NCBI GenBank assembly: GCA_038316435.1
Contig: JBBQAQ010000005.1
Span: 62,001 to 126,000, forward strand
DNA length: 64,000 bases
Origin: JACJXF01 sp038316435
GTDB lineage: Bacteria; Bacteroidota; Bacteroidia; Bacteroidales; GCA-2748055
Direction of reading: 5' to 3'
In this document: in pieces, positions 33,104 to 40,331 of the stretch
Position numbering within the stretch: position 1 is the first letter of the stretch
Layout of the letters: every line of letters starts with the position of its first letter
The notes under the pieces: model-generated
Database searches by the model: none
Seen by the model: only the letters and a program-made list of their open reading frames with translations
What the model was told of the DNA's origin: nothing
Program-made: the position numbers and the translations under genes

Positions 33104-34174
33104 TTATCCTTTCGCATCGAACTCTTTCATGCAATTTACTAGTGCCTGCACGCTTTCCACTGGCATGGCATTATAAATAGAAGCTCTGAATCCACCAACA
33201 GACCTATGACCTTTTAAACCGATCATACCCTGGGCAGAAGAAAATTTATTAAAGTCTTCTTCTTTTTCAATATAATTTTCATTCATTACGAAGCATACGT
33301 TCATAATTGAACGGTCTTCAGCTTTTTCCACTGAGCCTTTAAACATCTTGTTACGGTCGATCTCATTGTAGAGAATTTCAGCTTTCTTAAGATTTGTTTT
33401 GTGCATCCCTTCTACTCCACCTTGCTGTTTGTACCATTTTAATGTTTGAAGAGCTGAGTAAATGGCAATACAGGGAGGTGTATTATACATTGTTTCATTT
33501 TCAATATGAATCTGATAATCCATCATTGAAGGAATAGGATGACTAACTTTTCCAAGTACATCATTCTTAACAATAACAAAAGTAAGACCAGCCGGAGCAA
33601 GGTTTTTCTGAGCGCCACCGTAAATAAGAGCGTATTTAGAGACATCCATTGGCCTGCTAAAAATATCTGAAGACATATCGGCAACAAGAGGAACTGAAAC
33701 ATCCAGGTCTTCTTTAAGTTCTGTTCCATAAATTGTATTATTCGTTGTAATATGCAAATAATCAATATCTGAAGGAACTGTAAAACCTTTTGGAATATAT
33801 GCGTAATTTCTATCTTTTGAAGAAGCAACTGTAACAACTTCACCAAATAGTTTAGCCTCTTTTATTGCTTTTGATGCCCACACACCTGTATCAAGATACC
33901 CGGCTTTTTTGTTCATTAGATTGTATGGAACCTGCATAAATTGCATGCTGGCACCTCCCTGAAGAAACAATACAGAATAACCTTCAGGTATGTGCAACAA
34001 TTCTTTGAACAAGGCAATAGCTTCATCAGTAACTGCGATAAATTCCTTACTTCGGTGGGAAATTTCAAGAATTGAAAGACCTGAACCATTAAAATCTAAA
34101 ACTGCTTTTGCTGTATTTTCTATGGTAAACTGCGACAGGATTGAGGGACCTGCATAGAAATTATGTTTCTTCAT
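33104..34174 (-). CDS. serC: Phosphoserine aminotransferase
   Basis: SerC converts 3-phosphohydroxypyruvate and glutamate to phosphoserine and 2-oxoglutarate using PLP. The 356-residue protein starts MKKHNFYAGPSILSQ and shows LEISHRSKEF, LFLQGGASMQFMQVP, the PLP lysine in IYGGAQKNLAPAGLTF, and the C-terminal LKGHRSVGGFRASIYNAMP signature. It is the first gene of the serC-serA-DUF1015 group. Upstream of it a short palindrome GTAATT-A-AATTAC (34233-34245) might be an operator, but no regulator is known from this sequence. Confidence 0.96.
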   Translation of the reverse strand: MKKHNFYAGPSILSQFTIENTAKAVLDFNGSGLSILEISHRSKEFIAVTDEAIALFKELLHIPEGYSVLFLQGGASMQFMQVPYNLMNKKAGYLDTGVWASKAIKEAKLFGEVVTVASSKDRNYAYIPKGFTVPSDIDYLHITTNNTIYGTELKEDLDVSVPLVADMSSDIFSRPMDVSKYALIYGGAQKNLAPAGLTFVIVKNDVLGKVSHPIPSMMDYQIHIENETMYNTPPCIAIYSALQTLKWYKQQGGVEGMHKTNLKKAEILYNEIDRNKMFKGSVEKAEDRSIMNVCFVMNENYIEKEEDFNKFSSAQGMIGLKGHRSVGGFRASIYNAMPVESVQALVNCMKEFDAKG

Positions 34175-34308
34175 GATAATTGGAATTTGTTATTATTGGG
34201 CTGTTTAAAGTAAAATTTTCGTCGTAAAATTAGTAATTAAATTACGAATTAAAAGGAAAAGGTGCTGATGGTTAATAAAAAGGAAAGAATTGTTAATTAC
34301 ATAACAAT

Positions 34309-35046
34309 CTATTCAAAACCTTTGAGTTTAACTAGATAATCGTTTTCAAGAACCGGGATAATTCTTGTCAAATCCAATGTAAGACAATACCCGATCACAT
34401 CATCGAGTCCATTTTTCTTAAGCCGGTGTTTTTGAGCTGCTTTCTCTACATATCCCAAAAGATCATTTTTTGCCATATTCCAAAGATCTTGTGACGCAAT
34501 AGCAGAATCGCACATGGTTTCATAGCATCCTGTTTCAAGCAACTTATCGGTCAGTGCTCCGGCAAATAATGTATCTTCAAGATTAAACTTGTTTTTCCAA
34601 CCTGCGCAGAGAACGAGTACATCTCTCTCAGAATGCAAAACAAAATCGGCTAATGCCTGGAGATTAAGAAAGGCTCCTATGAGAACCTTATTCCCTGAAG
34701 AGGCAAGTTGAACAGCCTGAGTACCGTTGGTTGTGCTATAAATAATCTGTTGATTAGCTACTCTTTCGCGGGTAAAATTATATGGGGAGTTACCGAAATC
34801 AGCAAAGTCTTTAACAATTCCGTCTCTTTCTGCCGCTACCATAAACCCTTTTGATTTCCATTCTTTAGCCTCCTCCAAAGTGCGCACAGGTATTATTCGT
34901 TCAACACCGTTCATGAATGCGGTGCAGATGGCAGAAGATGCTCTCAGAATATCGGTAACTATCACAATAGCTTCAGAATTCTCAAAATAAGAATAAAGTG
35001 CAGGTGAAAAACAAACTTCTATTTTGCTCTTTCGTTTTTCGTTCAT
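34309..35046 (-). CDS. 2-phosphosulfolactate phosphatase family protein (ComB-like)
   Basis: From ATG 35046 the 245-residue protein matches the ComB family: IEVCFSPALYSYF, IVTDILRASSAICTAFMNG, AERDGIVKDFADFGNSP, STTNGTQAV and LCAGWKNKFNLEDTLFAG. ComB removes phosphate from 2-phosphosulfolactate in methanogen coenzyme M synthesis; Bacteroidota members presumably act on sulfolactate or another phosphate ester. No other coenzyme M or sulfonate genes are nearby, so the true substrate is open. A start at 35085 adds 13 residues and overlaps gcvT. It follows gcvT on the same strand, 10 bp after its stop. Confidence 0.85.
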   Translation of the reverse strand: MNEKRKSKIEVCFSPALYSYFENSEAIVIVTDILRASSAICTAFMNGVERIIPVRTLEEAKEWKSKGFMVAAERDGIVKDFADFGNSPYNFTRERVANQQIIYSTTNGTQAVQLASSGNKVLIGAFLNLQALADFVLHSERDVLVLCAGWKNKFNLEDTLFAGALTDKLLETGCYETMCDSAIASQDLWNMAKNDLLGYVEKAAQKHRLKKNGLDDVIGYCLTLDLTRIIPVLENDYLVKLKGFE

Positions 35047-35056
35047 CTGATGAAAC

Positions 35057-36145
35057 TTATTTTTTAAAAAAAGGGAGTTCAACAATTATTGCCTTGATAT
35101 CTTTTTCCCTAATGCGGATAAAAATTTCACTACCCGTTTTACAGAAATCAGATTTAACATAGGCCATACCTATTCCTTTTTTGAGCATTGGGGACATGGT
35201 TCCTGAAGTAACTTCGCCAATAATTTCGCCATTATGATTGGCTATGTCATAATGTTGACGGGGGATTCCTCTGTCAATCATTTCAAAAGCGATTAGTTTT
35301 TTCTGAACACCTTTTGCTTTTTGTTTTTCAAGGAATTCGCGGTCAATAAAATCATTTCCAAGATTAAATTTTGTAATCCAACCAAGACCTGCTTCGAGCG
35401 GAGAGGTTGTATCATTAATATCATTTCCATATAAACAATAACCCATTTCAAGTCTAAGAGTGTCTCTTGCAGCCAAACCTATTGGTTTAATGCCGAATTC
35501 CTCGCCTGCTTTCATAATTTTTTCCCAGATTCCGGCAGCAACATCATTGTAAAAATACAATTCAAAACCTCCCGCACCTGTATAGCCAGTAGCAGAAATT
35601 ATAACATCGCCCACTCCGGCAAATTCGTCTGTAACAAAAGTATAATAAGGCATTTTGGAAAGATCAACACTTGTAAGCTTTTGCAAGGCTTTTATGGCAA
35701 GTGGTCCCTGAACTGCCACCTGAGAAATCCTATCCGAAGCATTTTCAAGAATTGCACCTTCTGTATTCTGACTTACTAACCAGTTAAAGTCTTTGTCAGT
35801 ATTTGATGCATTAACAACAAGTAAATATTTTGTAGGTTCATAAAAATAAACCAGCAAATCATCAACTATACCACCTTTTCCATTGGGAAAGCAACTATAT
35901 TGAATTTTTCCGGGGAATAAAAGATTAACATCGTTAGTAGTAACTTTCTGAACAAAAGCTTTTGCGTTCGGACCTTTCACCCATATTTCACCCATGTGGG
36001 AAACATCAAAAATTCCTAATTTTTCACGAACGGTAATATGTTCATCGTTTATCCCGGAATATTCAACAGGCATTTCAAAACCAGCAAAAGGTACAAGGCG
36101 ACCGCCAAGTTTTTTATGAATTTCATTAAAAGCAGTGTACTTCAT
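35057..36145 (-). CDS. gcvT: Aminomethyltransferase (glycine cleavage T protein)
   Basis: GcvT transfers the methylene group from the aminomethyl-lipoyl H protein to tetrahydrofolate, releasing ammonia. The 362-residue protein has the usual beginning FNEIHKKLGGRLVPFAGFEM, FDVSHMGEI, the folate-binding YTGAGGFELYF and AARDTLRLEMGYCLYGNDI, and C-terminal TSGTMSPMLKKGIGMAYV. The other glycine-cleavage genes (gcvH, gcvP) are not in the window. It is upstream of the comB-like gene in a short operon. A predicted promoter TACTTTTG lies 40 bp upstream. Confidence 0.95.
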   Translation of the reverse strand: MKYTAFNEIHKKLGGRLVPFAGFEMPVEYSGINDEHITVREKLGIFDVSHMGEIWVKGPNAKAFVQKVTTNDVNLLFPGKIQYSCFPNGKGGIVDDLLVYFYEPTKYLLVVNASNTDKDFNWLVSQNTEGAILENASDRISQVAVQGPLAIKALQKLTSVDLSKMPYYTFVTDEFAGVGDVIISATGYTGAGGFELYFYNDVAAGIWEKIMKAGEEFGIKPIGLAARDTLRLEMGYCLYGNDINDTTSPLEAGLGWITKFNLGNDFIDREFLEKQKAKGVQKKLIAFEMIDRGIPRQHYDIANHNGEIIGEVTSGTMSPMLKKGIGMAYVKSDFCKTGSEIFIRIREKDIKAIIVELPFFKK

Positions 36146-36184
36146 TATATCGGAATTTAATATTTACAATTTCTTTTCCGACAT

Positions 36185-36192
36185 CAAAAGTA
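36185..36192 (-). promoter_or_regulatory. Predicted gcvT promoter, TACTTTTG
   Basis: Exact TAnnTTTG match on the minus strand, about 40 bp before the gcvT ATG and 65 bp after the preceding OmpA-family gene. No -33 TTTG at standard spacing. Confidence 0.45.
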
Positions 36193-36257
36193 GCACTTTT
36201 TTGATCTCTGAAATTTGTTTAACAGCAGTTACCATGGAATAATTCCAATACCTCCCT

Positions 36258-38333
36258 CTATTTTGAAAGTACCTTAAACTCAACTCTTCTGTTCTGTTCT
36301 CTACCTGCGGGTGTGTCATTTGGAGCAATAGGCTGGTTAAATGCATAACCTTTTGATTCAAGTCTGGATTTATCGATCCCATTAGCTACCATATAATCAA
36401 CGACGGCTTTAGCCCTGTCTTCAGATAACTTCAGATTTGCTTTTAGAGAACCTACATTATCAGTATGACCGGAAATTTCAAGCCGGATAGTTTCGTTGTT
36501 CTTAAGGAAGGTAATAACCTGATTGAGCTGAGGGTAAGATGCTGCGGTTAGTGTAGCTTTGTTGGTTTCAAAATATATATTTTCCATTACAACTTTAGTA
36601 CCTACCTCAACTTTTTCGAGGAGAAAATCTCTTAGGAAAGGCGAATCGGTACTTGCCTGAGTCATATCAACAGCATCCAGAAAGAACAAGTAGTCACGCG
36701 CAACAACCTCAACTCCATATACCTTTGGTTCAAGAAATTTAGCCTGATATTCACCAGTTTCGGTTGATATTGCAGTAGCGATAACTTTTGATTCAGCAAC
36801 ATCGACAAACTCGATTTTCGCAACCACTGGTTCATTATTGGCTTTATTCAGAACTCTTCCTTTCATGTAATAAAATGAATCAACCGCAACAGGATTGGGC
36901 ATTGTAAAAAAGCCGATTTTCTTAGTATCTGGCAGCCCGGCTATGAGAATATCTTCATTGGCAAGCAACAGCTCTTTTTCTGACCCAAGAAAAACAAGCT
37001 TGTAAATATCTTTAGCACCTTGTCCCCCGTCACGGATTGTAGATAGGTATGCAGCCTTTCCATTCGCCGACAGGCAGAAAAATAATTCGTCATCTGGGGT
37101 ATTAACCGGATAACCCATATTTACCGGATCAGACCATGTACCATCGGATTGTATTTCTGATTTAAAAACATCATAACCCCCCATAGTATTATGACCTCGG
37201 GAAGAAAAATAAAGTGTTTTCCCCTCAGGAGTCAAAAATATTCCTTCTTCATCATATTTCGAATTTACCAGAAAGCTAAGGTTACTAGGTTTTTGCCACT
37301 TTCCTTTGCTGTTCTTCACAGACATTAAAATATCTTTTCCTCCCTGAGTCAGTTCAGCATTTGAAGAAATAAAATAAACTGTATCCTCTGTTTGGGTAAA
37401 AAATACTGCTGATTCCGATTGATCACTCGATAATTTGGATGACCAAGGTGAAGGAGATTTCCATTCGCCCTTTTTCTTCTCACTTACATATATTTCGCCA
37501 CCCTTTTCTTGTCCTCTGTATATATATAATTCAGTTCCTGATTTTGATAATCCAACAGCTGCATCGTTGTGTTTACTATTAACTTTTTTTGTGAGAGGTT
37601 TTGCTGCGGACCATTCACCTCCTGTGATTGATGACATATAAATATCTTCATAAAACTTATTATCAAATGGATTTCTTTTGCTTTTTAATTTAGCTGGCCT
37701 ACGGGAAGTAAAATAAATTACAGAATCATTGGATGCGAAAATACTGAAATAGTCGTCGTAAACGGAGTTTATACTATCTCCCATGTTAGTGATTATCAGT
37801 CTTTTTCGGTCGCTAATAATGTCTTTACCATTTTTACACTCAATAATTAATTTGTCGAGATAATCGTTCTGTAAAACTGCTTCATTGGGTTTTAAAGATT
37901 TCCTGTGTGCAGTATAATGCTCAATTGCCTTGTCAAATTCGAGTACCAGATGGTACGCTCTGCCCAGAAGATAGTTTATTTCAGGACTGATGTTTGGTTT
38001 TTTCTCATAAGCTTTTCTGAGGTATTTTATTGCTTCATATTTATCATCGGTGTATAAGTAGCAAATCCCGATTAGGTAATTTAACTCTGGATTTTCGCTA
38101 TTGTATTGGTGCGCTGTGAGATACAGTTCTCTAGCCAGATCATAGGTGCCTAAGCCCTGTGCGAATAGAATATCTGCATCTAGGATAGCAATCCAGGCTT
38201 CCTGCAGGCCTTCCTTATTTCCTGTTTTAAATTCACTTCTCTTGACCTTAACTTCATCTTTATTTTTCTGTGCATACAATTGCCCGGTACTTAAGGCAAT
38301 AATCGTTATGGCAAATAGTAAACGGATCTTCAT
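36258..38333 (-). CDS. PorE-like outer-membrane protein: TPR, beta-propeller, CRD and OmpA domains
   Basis: The 691-residue protein has a signal peptide (MKIRLLFAITIIALSTGQLYA) cut by signal peptidase I rather than a lipobox. Then come TPR-like helices (about 40-165), a PD40/WD40-like beta-propeller (about 190-460; repeated YFTSRRP, VYFISSNAELTQGGKDI, LYFSSRGHNTMGGYDVFKSE), a carboxypeptidase-like regulatory domain (about 495-560, MKGRVLNKANNEPVVAKIEF) and an OmpA C-terminal domain (about 575-691; IYFETNKATLTAASYPQL, GHTDNVGS, NRRVEFKV) that binds peptidoglycan. The domain order is that of T9SS protein PorE, but Bacteroidota have several paralogues, so the T9SS role is not proven. A TPR gene lies just upstream. 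Confidence 0.85.
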   Translation of the reverse strand: MKIRLLFAITIIALSTGQLYAQKNKDEVKVKRSEFKTGNKEGLQEAWIAILDADILFAQGLGTYDLARELYLTAHQYNSENPELNYLIGICYLYTDDKYEAIKYLRKAYEKKPNISPEINYLLGRAYHLVLEFDKAIEHYTAHRKSLKPNEAVLQNDYLDKLIIECKNGKDIISDRKRLIITNMGDSINSVYDDYFSIFASNDSVIYFTSRRPAKLKSKRNPFDNKFYEDIYMSSITGGEWSAAKPLTKKVNSKHNDAAVGLSKSGTELYIYRGQEKGGEIYVSEKKKGEWKSPSPWSSKLSSDQSESAVFFTQTEDTVYFISSNAELTQGGKDILMSVKNSKGKWQKPSNLSFLVNSKYDEEGIFLTPEGKTLYFSSRGHNTMGGYDVFKSEIQSDGTWSDPVNMGYPVNTPDDELFFCLSANGKAAYLSTIRDGGQGAKDIYKLVFLGSEKELLLANEDILIAGLPDTKKIGFFTMPNPVAVDSFYYMKGRVLNKANNEPVVAKIEFVDVAESKVIATAISTETGEYQAKFLEPKVYGVEVVARDYLFFLDAVDMTQASTDSPFLRDFLLEKVEVGTKVVMENIYFETNKATLTAASYPQLNQVITFLKNNETIRLEISGHTDNVGSLKANLKLSEDRAKAVVDYMVANGIDKSRLESKGYAFNQPIAPNDTPAGREQNRRVEFKVLSK

Positions 38334-38354
38334 CTTACAAAAGTTTTTAACTGA

Positions 38355-39389
38355 TTATTTGCATTCCTTAAGATACTTTTCGGCTTCTGTTACACCCAGC
38401 TTAAGCGCTTGTTTCCAATTTGTGCAAGCACCTTCAAGATCCCCAGTAAGTTCCAGAACCAATCCCCGATTCAGATAAGCTTTACCAAAAGAATTATCCG
38501 TTACAAGTATTTGGTCAAAAATTCCAATTGCTTCTGTATATGCAGCTTTTTTCGATAGACAGGCAGCTTTATTGTTTGTTGCAAGAATGTAGTTTTCCTG
38601 TATACTTATTGCTTGATTAAAATCGGTAAGCGCTGAATCAATCTGTCCAAGAAAATATTTTGCTGTACCTCTGTTATTATAAGCGATGTATAATTCCGGG
38701 TCTAGTTTAATTGCAACAGAGTAATCGGCTATGGCACCTTCATAATCTCCCAAGGCAATTTTCATACTTCCCATGTTGTTAAAAGCCAGAGGGAAATTAT
38801 TTTCATAATTCACAGCCATTCTGTAATCGTATAATGCTCCCTGAATATCTCCAAGTGCTCGCTTTGCTGTTGCTCTGTCATGGTATGCAAGCGCATAATT
38901 TGCTTTAAGTTCAACTGCTTTTGTAAAATCATTAATAGCAGTTGAATAACTTTTTTGTATAAGGTAATATAGTCCCCTGAAATAAAATGCCGGAGCCTGA
39001 ATATAGCCTTTTTGAATGGCAGAATTTAGTTTATTAATTATAAGTCTTGAAGTGTCGGTGACGAAGGGCAAATATCCAAGATAAAAATCGGGCTCTCCAT
39101 TTTTGGGATCTCTTCTTCCCGCCAAAGAAAAATCTTTAATTGCGTCATTAATTTTTCCAAGTTCAACTTTTACCTTGCCCCTTTGGATTAATGCTTCATT
39201 TAATGTTGAATCTAAATCAACTGCAGCATCCAAATAAGTAAGAGCAACCTCAAAGTTAAGGCTCCTAATATTCTCAACTGCTGTATTATAGGCAGTTTTT
39301 GCATTTTTCTTATTTTTATCACTTACCTGTGAAATAAGGTGAGGAAAAAACAGAAAAATGGTTACTAAAATCAAAAAAACTTTCTTCAT
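38355..39389 (-). CDS. Exported TPR-repeat protein
   Basis: From ATG 39389 the 344-residue protein has a clear signal peptide (MKKVFLILVTIFLFFPHLIS); an earlier in-frame start at 39431 would bury it. About seven tetratricopeptide repeats follow, for example LNFEVALTYLDAAVDL, YSTAINDFTKAVELKANY, GDYEGAIADYSVAIKLDP, GQIDSALTDFNQAIS and AYTEAIGIFDQIL. It probably serves as a periplasmic scaffold. It ends 21 bp before the PorE-like OmpA gene, so the two are probably co-expressed and may work together at the envelope. Confidence 0.85.
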   Translation of the reverse strand: MKKVFLILVTIFLFFPHLISQVSDKNKKNAKTAYNTAVENIRSLNFEVALTYLDAAVDLDSTLNEALIQRGKVKVELGKINDAIKDFSLAGRRDPKNGEPDFYLGYLPFVTDTSRLIINKLNSAIQKGYIQAPAFYFRGLYYLIQKSYSTAINDFTKAVELKANYALAYHDRATAKRALGDIQGALYDYRMAVNYENNFPLAFNNMGSMKIALGDYEGAIADYSVAIKLDPELYIAYNNRGTAKYFLGQIDSALTDFNQAISIQENYILATNNKAACLSKKAAYTEAIGIFDQILVTDNSFGKAYLNRGLVLELTGDLEGACTNWKQALKLGVTEAEKYLKECK

Positions 39390-39569
39390 GCTATGGAAAT
39401 ATTTATAACAATTAGCTTGTACATTTATCAATTCATAAAATTAATAGTAAATAAACCATTTTTAAATCAAAAATTAAAAGAATAAATTTACTTTTAATTA
39501 ACAGTATGACAAAAGAATTTGAAGTATCAGTTTACTATTTAACAAAACATCAATAAAATCAAGGGAAAA

Positions 39570-39917
39570 TTGGGAAAAGTAGATTTAACATATCTTTTAA
39601 GTATTACTGATGGTAATAAAGAGTTATTTTTGGAAATTATCGATATTTTTGTAATTCAAGTTGAAGAGATATGGATTGAAATGCAAGTGCTTTTTGATAA
39701 GCAGGAGTTCGAATTAGTAGGCAATCTAGCACATAAAGCAAAATCTTCAGTTGCAATAATGGGAATGGAAAATATGGCCGGGGATCTTAAGAAACTTGAA
39801 TTGTTTTGCCATGAGAAGGTGAATCTGGAAATGTGTCAAAGTATAATAATTAATTTTAAAACTGAGTGCTTACAAGTAATTCAAGAGTTGGAAGCAATTA
39901 AAAAAATATATATTTAA
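39570..39917 (+). CDS. Hpt (histidine phosphotransfer) domain protein
   Basis: The 115-residue all-helical protein carries the Hpt signature LAHKAKSSVAIMGM with the phosphorylatable histidine H54. It begins with a four-helix-bundle sequence of normal length for a stand-alone Hpt. Translation probably starts at TTG 39570, four nt behind AAGGGA; no ATG is near in frame. The STAS-domain gene follows 18 bp downstream on the same strand. No sensor kinase or response regulator is adjacent, so its phosphorelay partners are elsewhere. Pairing of Hpt with STAS suggests a link between a phosphorelay and partner-switching control. Confidence 0.85.
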   Translation: MGKVDLTYLLSITDGNKELFLEIIDIFVIQVEEIWIEMQVLFDKQEFELVGNLAHKAKSSVAIMGMENMAGDLKKLELFCHEKVNLEMCQSIIINFKTECLQVIQELEAIKKIYI

Positions 39918-39935
39918 AGTCTAAAAATAACGAAT

Positions 39936-40274
39936 ATGCTGAAAATTGAGAATATAAATGCGATTACTGTAGTTTCTTTTGAGGGAATTAATCGCTTTAA
40001 TGCAATCATTACAGAAGCTGTTAAAGAAGAAATGAAAGCTCTTTTTTCTGCGCCTAATACCAGACTTGTTTTGGATCTTTCAGGTATTCAATTTATCGAC
40101 AGTTCTGGTTTTGGCGTATTCCTCTCCATCATGAAAACAGCCAATAATAATTATGGGTATTTCAAAATCAGCAATATAACGGAAGAGGTGATGGATCTTT
40201 TTAAACTACTTCAGCTTCACAATGTATTCGAAATATACAACACACGGGAAGACGCACTAAAAAGTTTTGAATAG
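39936..40274 (+). CDS. STAS-domain anti-sigma factor antagonist
   Basis: The 112-residue protein is a single STAS domain: VVSFEGINRFNAIIT, then LVLDLSGIQFIDSSGFGVFL with the phosphorylatable serine in the DSSG motif, and a C-terminal helix with DLFKLLQLHNVFEIY. Such proteins are switched by phosphorylation by a GHKL kinase and dephosphorylation by a PP2C phosphatase. Neither partner is adjacent; a SiaB-type GHKL kinase is about 8 kb away. It lies 18 bp after the Hpt gene and is convergent with clpB. A second STAS gene is at 55556. Confidence 0.88.
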   Translation: MLKIENINAITVVSFEGINRFNAIITEAVKEEMKALFSAPNTRLVLDLSGIQFIDSSGFGVFLSIMKTANNNYGYFKISNITEEVMDLFKLLQLHNVFEIYNTREDALKSFE

Positions 40275-40331
40275 TGTTTTAGTTTTTCCTTAATAAATTC
40301 ATTTCAAATGTGCGCATTCATAAACTCATAA

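Noticed and set aside
34233..34245. Palindrome GTAATTAAATTAC upstream of serC as an operator
   Set aside because: It is short and AT-only apart from the ends; such palindromes are expected by chance in AT-rich intergenic DNA.
36164..36382. Small open frame overlapping the 3' end of the PorE-like gene
   Set aside because: It lies mostly inside the conserved OmpA domain in another frame and has no independent support.
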